From positions 1,426,001 to 1,490,000 of the forward strand of contig CAVWVB010000001.1 of the NCBI GenBank assembly GCA_963758365.1: a stretch of 64,000 bases of DNA, given 5' to 3'. This DNA is from Dokdonella_A sp963758365 (GTDB lineage: Bacteria; Pseudomonadota; Gammaproteobacteria; Xanthomonadales; Rhodanobacteraceae). The notes beneath the pieces were generated by a model that saw only the letters and a program-made list of their open reading frames with translations, was not told the DNA's origin and did no database searches. The position numbers and the translations under genes are program-made. Positions 10,346 to 19,169 of this stretch are shown here, in pieces. Each line of letters starts with the position of its first letter. Positions within the stretch are counted from its first letter, which is position 1.

Positions 10346-11548
10346 CTACTGCCGGGTGCGGTAGGCGCCGATGGTTCCGTTCACGTCTTCGGCGTAGACC
10401 ACATCGCCCACGACCAGCGGCGTACCTTCGATTGGTTTGCTGCCGAGCCGCTCGCGCGCCGCGAGTTTGCCCTCGGCGAGGCTGAGCCAGTGCAGATAGC
10501 CTTCGCTGTCGCCGACGACCGCGTAGTTGCCCTGGATCGCCGCTCCGCTCAACCAGCGATACTTGAGTGCGTCCTGCTTCCACAGGTTGACGCCGGTCTC
10601 GCGGTCGAAGGCCCAGACATTGCCTTCCGCATCGACGACGACGACCGTGTTGCCGCCGACTGCCACGTTGGCGTAGCTCGACAGGTCGCGCTGCCAGACC
10701 GGGCGGCCCGTATCGAGCGCGAGCGCTGCAACCTGGCCGCGATAACCGGCCGCATAAAGGTTGGCGCCATCGGAAACGATGTTGCCGTCGACGTCGGAAA
10801 GGCGCTCGACCTCGGTGCGTCCTTCTCCGGCCGACAAGGTCTGCGTCCACAGTTCGGCACCGTCTTCGAGCCTGATCGCAACGACGCGTCCGTTGTCGAA
10901 GCCATCGTATACGACGCCGTTTGCGATCAGTGGCGCCGAGTTTCCGCGCAGGCTCAGAGGCGGCACGGCCTGGTCGAACACCCACTTGCGCGTGCCGTCC
11001 GCGAGGCTGAGGCCGACGAGGCGCCCGTCGTTGGTGCGTGCGACGACGATCCCGTCGGCGACCGCCACCGGCGCAATGACCTCCGAACTGAGCTGGGCGT
11101 TCCAGCGTTCCGCGCCATCCTGCGCAGACAAGGCGTAGATCTGGCCATCGAGTCCGCCGACGATCACCACGTCGCCACTCGCGGTCGGGCCACCGGACCA
11201 GCGCAGCGAGTTTTCGCTGCGATGCCAGAACATGCCGTTGCGCTTGCCGAAGTGCTTGTTCCAGAGCGTGCGACCGCTCGCTGCGTCGATCGCCTCGATG
11301 GTGCCGTCGACGCCGGCTGCGTACAGCCGCCCTTCCGCATGGCCCGGACTGAGGCGTGCACCCGAATCGCCGGCGCCCCCGCCGACGCCCTCGCTCCAGA
11401 GACGATCGACTTGCGCAGTCGGCACGAATTCGGTCAGCGGGGTGGGCGGTTCCACATTGTCCTTCTTGCCGAGCGACTTCAGCCAGTTGCAGCCCCCAAG
11501 GACGAGGGCAAGCGCAACCACCGAGAAAACGAACAGGGGGCGCCTCAT
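10346..11548 (-). CDS. bamB: Outer-membrane protein assembly lipoprotein BamB
   Basis: Lipoprotein of the BAM complex that helps fold outer-membrane barrels, anchored to the periplasmic face of the outer membrane. The 400-residue precursor has a signal peptide ending in the lipobox LVLGGC (Cys20) followed by an eight-bladed beta-propeller built of PQQ/WD-like repeats (GRTLWNK, GAERWNAQ, GTRKWVFD, GAELWTQ, GRPVWQRD, GVNLWKQ). Start ATG 11548 overlaps the yfgM stop (ATGA). The yfgM-bamB-der order is standard for the class. Confidence 0.95.
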   Translation of the reverse strand: MRRPLFVFSVVALALVLGGCNWLKSLGKKDNVEPPTPLTEFVPTAQVDRLWSEGVGGGAGDSGARLSPGHAEGRLYAAGVDGTIEAIDAASGRTLWNKHFGKRNGMFWHRSENSLRWSGGPTASGDVVIVGGLDGQIYALSAQDGAERWNAQLSSEVIAPVAVADGIVVARTNDGRLVGLSLADGTRKWVFDQAVPPLSLRGNSAPLIANGVVYDGFDNGRVVAIRLEDGAELWTQTLSAGEGRTEVERLSDVDGNIVSDGANLYAAGYRGQVAALALDTGRPVWQRDLSSYANVAVGGNTVVVVDAEGNVWAFDRETGVNLWKQDALKYRWLSGAAIQGNYAVVGDSEGYLHWLSLAEGKLAARERLGSKPIEGTPLVVGDVVYAEDVNGTIGAYRTRQ

Positions 11549-12255
11549 GAGCCTGACTCCGGAAGCGCGGGTGCATTCTTCGCATCCCCGCTGCCGGCGG
11601 CCTTGCCGGAAGCGGGCGCCGTCGCCACGGCCAGATCGTCGAGCTTCATCTGCACGACAGTGCGGTCCGGCGCCTGCTGATCGAAGTGCGACAGGGCGTC
11701 CTGGTAGGCGGTTCGTGCCGCATCGGCGCGTCCGAGGCTGGCCAACGCATCGCCGCGGATTTCGCTGGCCAGTGCCGTATAGCTGTCCTTGGGCAATCCG
11801 TCGACGAGCTTCATGGCGTCGTCGGCATTCCCCTGGGCGAGCTTGACGCGGGCCGAACGCAGTGCGATCAGCGATGCGAGTGCCGCATCGCCCGCGTTCT
11901 TGTCCGCCCACTCCAGGTCGCTTGCGGCTGCCGCGAGATCGTTCCGCGCGGCAGCCTGTTCCGCCTGATGGAGTGCGGCCAGCACTGCATAGGTCGACTT
12001 CGCGTAATCCTTGCGCAGCGATTGCGCAATCGTGTTCACCTCGTCGGTGTTTCCGGCCGTCGCGGCATCGACCAGCGCCTGGTATTGCGCGGCCGCCTCC
12101 GCAACGTGACGTGCGCGATGCACTTTCCACTGCTGCCAGCCGAAGATCAGGACCAGACCGAGCGCAATGCCGACGATGATCGCCAATGCGTTCTCGCGCA
12201 GCCACTTCTGGACCAGTTCACCTTGTTCGTGTTCGTCGAGGACGTCGAAAGCCAT
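11545..12255 (-). CDS. yfgM: YfgM-type tetratricopeptide membrane protein
   Basis: Ancillary SecYEG translocon-associated protein in E. coli, thought to pass periplasmic clients to chaperones. The 236 residues show the typical cytoplasmic N-terminus (DEHEQGELVQKWLREN), one membrane segment at about 25-43 (AIIVGIALGLVLIFGW), then a periplasmic TPR-like helical domain and an Ala/Gly-rich tail. ATG 12255 is chosen because MAFDVLDEHEQGE is the family start. It overlaps bamB by four bases. In many relatives ispG and hisS sit between rodZ and this gene; here only 134 bases separate it from rodZ. Confidence 0.9.
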   Translation of the reverse strand: MAFDVLDEHEQGELVQKWLRENALAIIVGIALGLVLIFGWQQWKVHRARHVAEAAAQYQALVDAATAGNTDEVNTIAQSLRKDYAKSTYAVLAALHQAEQAAARNDLAAAASDLEWADKNAGDAALASLIALRSARVKLAQGNADDAMKLVDGLPKDSYTALASEIRGDALASLGRADAARTAYQDALSHFDQQAPDRTVVQMKLDDLAVATAPASGKAAGSGDAKNAPALPESGS

Positions 12256-12389
12256 GCAATCACCTGGAGAAACGCGGAGGCGCGCCGCGGCGACACAGGG
12301 GCCGCGCGCAGGGCGCACAAGGGTAGCAGGAAACCGTGACCGGGCGGCCCCGTGCGGGCGCTGCCGGCCACGGCAAAGTTCAGCGGCTG

Positions 12390-13364
12390 TTACTGGTTGA
12401 TGCGGGTCGCGTCGGCGCCTTCGTCCGCGAATACTTTCATGTGCGCAACATTGCCGCGCTGGTACGGCGTGAGGTCGAGCGCCCTGCCGTCCGTGCGCAC
12501 TTGTGCCCCTTGCGCGTTGCCGAGGCGGACAGTGAGCGCCCCGTCGCTGCGGTACTCGCGCTCGCTTCCGGCGGGAAGCATCGCGTATTCGAGTTTGCGT
12601 CCATCCGCGGACGTGATTTCGACCCAGCTCTGCTGATCCAGCTTCAAGGCGAGGACATGCATGCCGCTGCCACCTGCCTCGGCCGCAGCCGCGACGCCAT
12701 CAGGTTGTGGTGCCGCATTGACCGCACTCGGAAACGGCGCCATCGAGGCAACGATCGGCGACTGATCGACAGGTACTGCCGGAGTCGACGCGACTTCGGA
12801 ATCGGCGCCCGCCGTCCCTGACAGGTGCTGCACGGCCTGGCTTCCGGGCGCGGTGTCGGGAGTCGGCAGGGGCGCGCTGATCCGCGACGCATTGACGGCT
12901 GCGGGTGGATCGAGCGGCGTCGTGGTCACGAGACTCTGTTCCAGCCCGCCATGGGTCGCCAGCCATACCGCCGGCACGACGATAATCGCGGTCAGCACCA
13001 GATAGGTGGCGCTGACCGAATAGCGGTCGAACAGGTAGCGCGAGCGGGAAATCGTGCCCGTAGCCACGAGCGGCGGCGCCTGCGAGTGCACGTCCGCTGC
13101 ATGCGTTGCCTGTACGACCGGAACCCCGACCAGGCGTGCGTAACTGGACAGATAGCCGCGCAGGAACACACCCTGGGTCAGGCCCTCATAGTCGTCGCGC
13201 TCGAGTCTTGCGATCAGTTTCACCGGCAGCTTGAGCCTGGCCGCGACGTCGGCGCGGCTCAGCCCCTGGCGCTCGCGTGCCATGCACAGACGCTTGCCGA
13301 ACCCTGCGTCCGCCTCAACGGGCGGCCCGCCAGCATTATTTTCCACGGCCTCTTCGGCTCTCAT
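12390..13364 (-). CDS. rodZ: Cytoskeleton protein RodZ-like
   Basis: Bitopic inner-membrane protein that links MreB to the wall-synthesis machinery. The 324 residues have an N-terminal helix-turn-helix domain (about 22-85, GFGKRLCMARERQGLSRAD), a transmembrane helix at about 125-145 (VLTAIIVVPAVWLA), a long Pro/Ala/Ser-rich periplasmic linker and a C-terminal DUF4115-like beta domain (SWVEITSADGRKLEY). The GTG at 13367 and ATG at 13364 both sit behind GAAAGGAAAC; either start changes one residue. The linker contains many low-complexity Ala/Pro runs, as usual for RodZ. Confidence 0.88.
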   Translation of the reverse strand: MRAEEAVENNAGGPPVEADAGFGKRLCMARERQGLSRADVAARLKLPVKLIARLERDDYEGLTQGVFLRGYLSSYARLVGVPVVQATHAADVHSQAPPLVATGTISRSRYLFDRYSVSATYLVLTAIIVVPAVWLATHGGLEQSLVTTTPLDPPAAVNASRISAPLPTPDTAPGSQAVQHLSGTAGADSEVASTPAVPVDQSPIVASMAPFPSAVNAAPQPDGVAAAAEAGGSGMHVLALKLDQQSWVEITSADGRKLEYAMLPAGSEREYRSDGALTVRLGNAQGAQVRTDGRALDLTPYQRGNVAHMKVFADEGADATRINQ

Positions 13365-13516
13365 CACATGGTTTCCTTTCGACAAAGGCAGCGCCATCTG
13401 GCTGCCGCTCGTGTCATCTGTTGCGTCGACCTCGCGCACGATCCGCGTGCACCCCTCCAGCGTCGACTCCACCCCGTACGCAGCGGACGAACGCGATACG
13501 TCTTTTGCGCCCATCG

Positions 13517-14296
13517 TCAACCTTGTGCTCCCAGCGAACGCGCCTGCTGCGAATCCGGAAACGCCTGCAGCAACCTGCGTGTGTAATCCTTCGCTCCCGC
13601 GCCGTTGCCGAGACGCAGCTCGATGTTCCGGCCCAGCATCAGCGCATCCGGTCGCGGCGTCGACACCGACTCGAAACGCTGCACGAACGCGCGGGCATTG
13701 AAGAAGTCGCCCTTCTCGTACAGGACCGACCCGAGCTGCAGCAGCGCCTCGGCGTTGTTCGGATCGTGTTCGAGCGCGCTGCGCAGGTTGCGCTCGGCCT
13801 CGTCGCGCCGGCCGGCCTTGAGCAGGCACGTGCCGGAGTTGGTCAGGGCGACCGCAGGCGTCTGATAGAACGGGTCGGCAAGGGCGCGATCGAAATACTG
13901 CTGGGCTTCCGGATAACGCCCGTTCTTGCAAAGGAACGTTCCGTAGTTGTTGTTTTCAGCCCCGCCCTTGGGCTTCAGCTCGGTGGCGCGCTTGTAATGC
14001 TCTTCGGCTTTCGCATTGTCGCCGATGCGCTCGTAGAGTACGGCAATGACGGTATGCGCATCGACATACGTCGGATCGAACTGAAGTGCCTTGTTGAGTT
14101 TTTCCAGCGCCAGCTCGAGCTTTCCCTGACGCAGGTATTGCTGGCCGAGATCGGTGTGGACCCGCGCGGCATCGGCCCGCTGGGTCGCCGCATCGTCCTT
14201 CTTGACGCCCATGCTGGGCGCTGTGGCAGCGCAACCGGCCAGGATCGCGATCGCGGCGAGCAGCGGCAGCATCCCTATGAGCCGTTCACGCCGCAT
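13517..14296 (-). CDS. pilW: Type IV pilus secretin pilotin PilW/PilF
   Basis: Outer-membrane lipoprotein that helps the PilQ secretin assemble. The 259-residue precursor has a signal peptide with lipobox ILAGC and at least five TPR units (LGQQYLRQGKLELALEKLNKAL is the first). The block GTFLCKNGRYPEAQQYFDRA is typical of the family. ATG 14296 overlaps the 3' end of rlmN by 11 bases. The gene order rlmN-pilW-rodZ matches other gammaproteobacteria; no other pilus gene is in the window. Confidence 0.93.
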   Translation of the reverse strand: MRRERLIGMLPLLAAIAILAGCAATAPSMGVKKDDAATQRADAARVHTDLGQQYLRQGKLELALEKLNKALQFDPTYVDAHTVIAVLYERIGDNAKAEEHYKRATELKPKGGAENNNYGTFLCKNGRYPEAQQYFDRALADPFYQTPAVALTNSGTCLLKAGRRDEAERNLRSALEHDPNNAEALLQLGSVLYEKGDFFNARAFVQRFESVSTPRPDALMLGRNIELRLGNGAGAKDYTRRLLQAFPDSQQARSLGAQG

Positions 14297-15398
14297 CGAG
14301 GACTGCTCCTTCGAGTTTGCGACGGAACTCGGCCTGGCGCCGCGTGCGGTCCATGACCTGTCCCTTGAGTTGTCCGCACGCAGCATCGATGTCGTCGCCG
14401 CGCGTGCGCCTGACCATGGTCAGCACATTGCCATCGAGCAGTATCTTCTGGAACGCACGGATGACATCCTCGTCGGAGCGGCTGAAGCGCGTACCGTGGA
14501 ACGGGTTGAACGGGATCAGGTTGACCTTGGCAGGCAGGCGGCGCATCAGCTTGATCAGCTGGCGCGCGTGTTCGGGCGCATCGTTGACATCCTTGAGCAT
14601 CGTGTACTCGAACGTGATCGAAGTGCGCGGACGCCTTGCCGCGTAGCGCGCGCAGGCGTCGAGCAGTTCAACGATCGGATATTTCCTGTTCAGCGGCACG
14701 AGCTGCGAGCGCAACTCGTCGTTCGGCGCATGCAGCGACACAGCTAGCGAGACGTCGGCAACCTCGCCAAGGCGATCGATCATCGGCACCAGTCCGGCGG
14801 TCGACAGTGTCACTCTCTTGTTGGCGAGTCCGAATCCGAGGTCATCGCGCATCACGCTCATCGCGGTGACGACGTTGTCGAAGTTCAACAGCGGCTCGCC
14901 CATGCCCATCATCACGACGTTGGTCAGCCGGCGCTGCAGATGCGGCATGTTGCCGAGGTGTTTCGCAGCCACCCAGACCTGGCCGGTGATCTCGGCCGCA
15001 GACAGATTGCGGTTGAATCCCTGCGTTCCGGTCGAACAGAAACTGCACGCCAGTCCGCAACCGATCTGGGATGACACGCACAAGGTGCCGCGTGAAGTTT
15101 CCGGTATGAACACCGTCTCGATCGCGTTGCCGGCATCCATGCCGAGCAGCCACTTGCGGGTTCCGTCGAGCGCCTGCTTCTCCAGCAACGCATTCGGCGG
15201 CACGACATCGAACGCATCGGCGAGCGCGCCCTGCAGGGCCTTGCCGATGTCGGTCATCAGGGAAAAATCGGTGACGTGGCGATGGTATATCCACTTCATT
15301 ACCTGATCTGCGCGATACGGTTTCTCGCCCAGCTGCGCGAACAGTTCGCGCAAGCCCTTGCGGTCGTAATCGAACAGATTGGTCCTTGCCTTGCTCAC
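14286..15398 (-). CDS. rlmN: Dual-specificity 23S rRNA/tRNA methyltransferase RlmN
   Basis: Radical-SAM enzyme that methylates C2 of A2503 in 23S rRNA and A37 in tRNAs. The 370 residues contain the cluster motif CGLACSFC (CxxxCxxC), the GEPLLNFDNV SAM motif and the second catalytic Cys near the C-terminus (IDAACGQL). The GTG at 15398 starts VSKARTNLFDYDRKGL, the family N-terminus, with AGGGA about 11 bases upstream; no in-frame ATG is closer. It starts five bases downstream of the ndk stop and overlaps pilW. Confidence 0.95.
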   Translation of the reverse strand: MSKARTNLFDYDRKGLRELFAQLGEKPYRADQVMKWIYHRHVTDFSLMTDIGKALQGALADAFDVVPPNALLEKQALDGTRKWLLGMDAGNAIETVFIPETSRGTLCVSSQIGCGLACSFCSTGTQGFNRNLSAAEITGQVWVAAKHLGNMPHLQRRLTNVVMMGMGEPLLNFDNVVTAMSVMRDDLGFGLANKRVTLSTAGLVPMIDRLGEVADVSLAVSLHAPNDELRSQLVPLNRKYPIVELLDACARYAARRPRTSITFEYTMLKDVNDAPEHARQLIKLMRRLPAKVNLIPFNPFHGTRFSRSDEDVIRAFQKILLDGNVLTMVRRTRGDDIDAACGQLKGQVMDRTRRQAEFRRKLEGAVLDAA

Positions 15399-15402
15399 CG
15401 TT

Positions 15403-15837
15403 TCATGTTCCCTGATGTGAAAAGATTTCCTGATCGGAAAAGAAATACGCGATCTCCACGCCGGCGGTTTCGATCGCGTCGGAACCGTGGACAGCATTCG
15501 CATCGATCGACGTCGCGAAGTCCGCGCGGATCGTGCCCGCTGCGGCCTCCTTCGGATTGGTCGCGCCCATGAGGTCGCGATGCTTGAGTACCGCGTTGTC
15601 ACCTTCCAGCGCCTGGATCATCACCGGACCCGACGTCATGAACTCGACCAGTGCACGAAAGAACGGACGTTCGCGGTGCACCGCGTAGAAACCTTCGGCT
15701 TCTGCGCGCGACAGGTGCTTCATTCTTGCGGCGATGATCCTGAGACCTGCTTTCTCGAATCGCGAATAGATCTCGCCGATCACATTCTTGGCGACCGCAT
15801 CGGGTTTGATGATGGACAGGGTGCGCTCCAGCGCCAT
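15403..15837 (-). CDS. ndk: Nucleoside-diphosphate kinase
   Basis: Transfers gamma-phosphate from ATP to NDPs through a phospho-histidine. The 144-residue protein is full length and carries the active-site signature NAVHGSD with the catalytic His, plus the family start MALERTLSIIKPDAV and the Kpn loop. GGAG lies nine bases upstream of the ATG at 15837. It heads the ndk-rlmN-pilW-rodZ block on the minus strand. Confidence 0.97.
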   Translation of the reverse strand: MALERTLSIIKPDAVAKNVIGEIYSRFEKAGLRIIAARMKHLSRAEAEGFYAVHRERPFFRALVEFMTSGPVMIQALEGDNAVLKHRDLMGATNPKEAAAGTIRADFATSIDANAVHGSDAIETAGVEIAYFFSDQEIFSHQGT

Positions 15838-15987
15838 GCCGGTTTTCTCCGTAGGGACCGTTTCAGGGGACGACAGCGGGTGTCGTTATATCGCCAAACC
15901 CATGCCAATCCGAGGGCTTAGCTCACATTATCGCAATCAATTCTAGCTGCTTGCGTTCCAATTGGACACCCGTTCGGTGGTGCCGGT

Positions 15988-16016
15988 TTGACGGGTTTTC
16001 CGCTCTCGCCTACCAT
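15988..16016 (+). promoter_or_regulatory. Predicted sigma-70 promoter of the psrA-like gene
   Basis: TTGACG at 15988-15993 (-35), a 17-base spacer, and TACCAT at 16011-16016 (-10). The -10 is immediately followed by the 16-bp palindrome at 16017, so a bound repressor would cover the start point. The start codon of the regulator is 35 bases further on. Confidence 0.6.
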
Positions 16017-16032
16017 TCAAACGATCGTTTGA
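16017..16032. promoter_or_regulatory. Perfect 16-bp operator palindrome for the PsrA-like repressor
   Basis: TCAAACGATCGTTTGA is a perfect palindrome. Its core CAAAC-N4-GTTTG fits the published PsrA box pattern (G/C)AAAC-N2-4-GTTT(G/C) of Pseudomonas. It sits between the predicted -10 and the GTG of the TetR-family gene that precedes the beta-oxidation genes, the classic position for autorepression released by long-chain acyl compounds. Confidence 0.8.
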
Positions 16033-16050
16033 CATCGAGGCGATTCGCCG

Positions 16051-16680
16051 GTGCCCGCCGTACAGCCGAATTTTTCCACGCGAGAACGCATTCTGGGCGT
16101 CGCCGAATCGCTGTTCGCACGACACGGCTTCGCGGGCGCCTCCTTGCGCCAGGTTACCTCTGCTGCGAAGGTCAACCTGGCTGCGGTCAATTATCACTTC
16201 GGCTCGAAGGAGAGTCTGATCGAGGAAGTGTTTCGGCGCCGCCTCGATCAACTCAGCCGGCGTCGACTGGAGGCCCTTGCCGCAGCCAGCGCGATCCCCG
16301 ATGCACGTCTCGAGGACCTGCTGGATGCTTTCATTCGGCCCGCGCTCGAACAATCGATGGACACTGCGGGAGGAGCGGCGTTCGTGCGCGTCCTTGCGCG
16401 TGCCTACGCCGAGCACGACGAGCGTCTGCGCCGGTTTCTGTCGGACAACTACGGGCATGTCCTGCGCGAGTTCGCGGCTGCGTTCGCGCAAGCGCTGCCG
16501 CACCTGGACAAGGACGAACTCTACTGGCGCCTGGATATCGTCGCGGGCGCCCTCACCTACGCGATGGCCGATTTCGGCATGATCAAGCGCCGCGCAGCCA
16601 CCTCCGAGGCGACCCATCGCGAGCATACGGCCGACCATCTGATCCGTTTTGCCGCAGCCGGGCTCAGAGCCGAAGGTTGA
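16051..16680 (+). CDS. psrA: PsrA-like TetR-family regulator of fatty-acid degradation
   Basis: A 209-residue TetR-type repressor. The N-terminal DNA-binding domain (ERILGVAESLFARHGF, then NLAAVNYHFGSKESLI) is close to PsrA of Pseudomonas, including the VNLAAVNYHFGSK block; the C-terminal ligand domain is helical and less conserved. Start is GTG at 16051; the region MPAVQPNFSTRERIL has no internal alternative. It sits directly before fadB- and fadA-type genes on the same strand and behind a PsrA-like box, so it probably represses itself and the beta-oxidation genes and senses long-chain fatty acids or acyl-CoA. The gene name is used by similarity. Confidence 0.82.
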   Translation: MPAVQPNFSTRERILGVAESLFARHGFAGASLRQVTSAAKVNLAAVNYHFGSKESLIEEVFRRRLDQLSRRRLEALAAASAIPDARLEDLLDAFIRPALEQSMDTAGGAAFVRVLARAYAEHDERLRRFLSDNYGHVLREFAAAFAQALPHLDKDELYWRLDIVAGALTYAMADFGMIKRRAATSEATHREHTADHLIRFAAAGLRAEG

Positions 16681-16777
16681 CGACCCGCCGGCTCGAACCC
16701 GACAGTCCTACGCGTCGTCGCAGGGTCCGCTCGGGTTCGCCGATGCCTCACCTGTTTCTCCCATCTGGAGCTTTCCG

Positions 16778-19150
16778 ATGTCCCCAAGTCCACTCCGTAT
16801 CCGCAAGGTGGCCGTGCTCGGCGCCGGCGTGATGGGCGCGCAGATCGCGGCCCACCTCGCCAATGCAGGCATCGAAACCCTGCTGTTCGACCTGCCGGCG
16901 AACGAGGGCGACAAGAGCGGCATCGCGCGGAATGCGATTGCCAACCTTGCGCGGATGTCGCCGGCGCCGCTCGCGGAGCGCGCCCGCGCCGGTGCGCTCC
17001 AGGCTGCGAACTACGACGATGACCTCGCGGCGCTGCGCGCGTGCGATCTGGTCATCGAAGCGATCGCGGAGCGGCTCGACTGGAAGCTCGCTCTCTACAA
17101 GAAGATTGCTCCCTATCTATCTGATTCTGCGGTTATTGCCAGCAACACATCGGGTCTATCGATCGATGCGCTCGCGGAGGCCCTGCCCGCGGCACTGCGG
17201 TCTCGATTCAGCGGCATCCACTTCTTCAATCCGCCGCGCTACATGCATCTGGTCGAACTCGTGCCGGATCGAAAGACCGACCGTGAAGTGCTGGCTGCGC
17301 TCGAGGCATTCCTTACCACGACGCTCGGCAAGGGCGTCGTCCACGCGAGAGACACGCCGAACTTCATCGGCAACCGCATCGGGGTGTTCTCGATCCTTGC
17401 CACGATGCATCACACCGCGCAATTCGGCCTCGCGTTCGATCTCGTCGATGCACTGACCGGTCCCGCGATCGGCCGGCCCAAGAGTGCGACCTTTCGCACC
17501 GCGGACGTGGTCGGCCTGGACACGATGGCGCATGTGATCAGGACGATGGCCGAGACCCTGCCGGACGATCCATGGCATCCGCATTTCGAGGTGCCGCAAT
17601 GGCTCGGCGCGCTGATCGAGAAAGGTGCGCTCGGGCAGAAGACCGGCGCCGGAATTTATCGGAAGGCCGGCAAGGACATCCTCGTGCTCGACGTGGCGAA
17701 ACGGGACTACGTGGCGGCGACCGCAAGGCCTTCCGAGGCGGTTGCCGCGATTCTCGCGATGCGAAGCCCGGCCGAGCGGTTTGCGGCACTGCGCCGGTCT
17801 GCGGACGCCCAGGCCCGCTTCCTCTGGGCCGTATTCAGGGACCTGTTCCATTATTCGGCCTGCCATCTGGACGAGATCGCCGACAACGCGCGCGATGTCG
17901 ACCTCGCGATCCGCTGGGGCTACGGCTGGAAAATGGGACCATTCGAGACCTGGCAGACCGCTGGCTGGGCCGACGTCGCAAAATGGATCGCCGAGGACAT
18001 CGCCGCCGGAGACGCGATGAGCAGTACCCCTTTGCCGGACTGGGTCGGCAAGATCGATGGCGTGCATCACGCGCAGGGATCGTATTCACCTCGCACCGGC
18101 ACGTACGCACCGCGCTCTTCGCACCCGGTCTATCGACGCCAGCTGTTCCCGGATGCGGTGGTCGGCGAGACGTTCGATACCGGCACGACGCTCTGGGAAA
18201 ATTCCGGCGTTCGCCTGTGGCAGCTCGGCGACGACGACATCGGCATCGTCTCGTTCAAGACCAAGATGAATACCGTCAACGATGCGGTGCTGGATGGCCT
18301 GCAGGAGGCAGTCGATTTCGCGGAGAGGAGCCTCAGGGCGCTCGTGATCTGGCAGACCGGCGATGCGTTCTCGGCCGGAGCCGACCTCAAGAGCATGCTC
18401 GAAATGGTCCAGTCCGGCCGCATCGACGCGCTGCGATCGATGATCGCCAACTTCCAGAAGACCAGCCAGCGCATCAAGTACTCGCTGGTTCCGGTCGTCG
18501 CCGCCGTGCGTGGTCTCACCCTCGGTGGCGGCTGCGAGTTCCAGATGCATTGCGCGCGCACCGTGGCGGCCTTGGAAAGCCACATCGGTCTGGTCGAGGC
18601 CGGTGTCGGTCTGCTGCCTGCTGGGGGCGGCCTCAAGGAAATCGCGGTGCGCGCATCGCAGCGCACGCACGAAGCGGATCCGTTCCCCGAGATCAAGCGC
18701 ATGTTCGAGGCAGTCGCAATGGCGAAGCTGTCCGGCAGCGCGTTGGAGGCAAAACAACTCGGCGTACTGCGCGATGAGGATTTCGTCGTCTTCAATGCGT
18801 TCGAACTGCTGTATGTCGCGAAGAAAGTCGCGAGCGCACTTGCCGATACGGGCTACCGCCCGCCTCTGCCCGCGCGCGCTGTGACCGCTGCCGGAGACGT
18901 CGGCACGGCGAGCCTGAAGATGGTGCTGGTCAACATGCTCGAAGGCCGCTTCATCTCGCAGCATGACAACGAGATCGCCTCGCGAATAGCCGATGCGTTG
19001 TGCGGCGGCGTGATCGAGCGCGGTTCACAGGTCGACGAACAATGGCTGCTCGATCTCGAGCGCAGGCATTTTTTCGAGCTGGCACAGATGCCGAAGACAC
19101 AGGAACGCATCCAACACACGCTGAATACCGGCAAGCCGCTTCGCAATTGA
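16778..19150 (+). CDS. 3-hydroxyacyl-CoA dehydrogenase/enoyl-CoA hydratase (FadN/FadB type)
   Basis: A 790-residue beta-oxidation enzyme with the dehydrogenase first: NAD motif GAGVMG (15-20), SNTSGLSI and HFFNPP, then a second dehydrogenase C-domain, and a C-terminal enoyl-CoA hydratase/isomerase-like domain (about 490-700) with LGGGCEFQMH and the oxyanion-type motifs. This order matches FadN (YusL) of Bacillus rather than E. coli FadB, where the hydratase is first. GGAG lies nine bases before the ATG at 16778. It is 97 bases after the regulator and 19 before the thiolase, so the three are probably one operon. Confidence 0.92.
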   Translation: MSPSPLRIRKVAVLGAGVMGAQIAAHLANAGIETLLFDLPANEGDKSGIARNAIANLARMSPAPLAERARAGALQAANYDDDLAALRACDLVIEAIAERLDWKLALYKKIAPYLSDSAVIASNTSGLSIDALAEALPAALRSRFSGIHFFNPPRYMHLVELVPDRKTDREVLAALEAFLTTTLGKGVVHARDTPNFIGNRIGVFSILATMHHTAQFGLAFDLVDALTGPAIGRPKSATFRTADVVGLDTMAHVIRTMAETLPDDPWHPHFEVPQWLGALIEKGALGQKTGAGIYRKAGKDILVLDVAKRDYVAATARPSEAVAAILAMRSPAERFAALRRSADAQARFLWAVFRDLFHYSACHLDEIADNARDVDLAIRWGYGWKMGPFETWQTAGWADVAKWIAEDIAAGDAMSSTPLPDWVGKIDGVHHAQGSYSPRTGTYAPRSSHPVYRRQLFPDAVVGETFDTGTTLWENSGVRLWQLGDDDIGIVSFKTKMNTVNDAVLDGLQEAVDFAERSLRALVIWQTGDAFSAGADLKSMLEMVQSGRIDALRSMIANFQKTSQRIKYSLVPVVAAVRGLTLGGGCEFQMHCARTVAALESHIGLVEAGVGLLPAGGGLKEIAVRASQRTHEADPFPEIKRMFEAVAMAKLSGSALEAKQLGVLRDEDFVVFNAFELLYVAKKVASALADTGYRPPLPARAVTAAGDVGTASLKMVLVNMLEGRFISQHDNEIASRIADALCGGVIERGSQVDEQWLLDLERRHFFELAQMPKTQERIQHTLNTGKPLRN

Positions 19151-19169
19151 CACGGACGGAGACGTGGAA

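Noticed and set aside
10254..11585. Upstream extension of the der frame through bamB
   Set aside because: The extension is Arg-rich and has no homology; bamB is intact in another frame of the same strand, and Der homologues begin at MLPVVALVGRPN.
16649..16777. Earlier start for the FadN-type enzyme
   Set aside because: The open frame upstream overlaps the regulator's 3' end and has no homology; the ATG at 16778 has GGAG.
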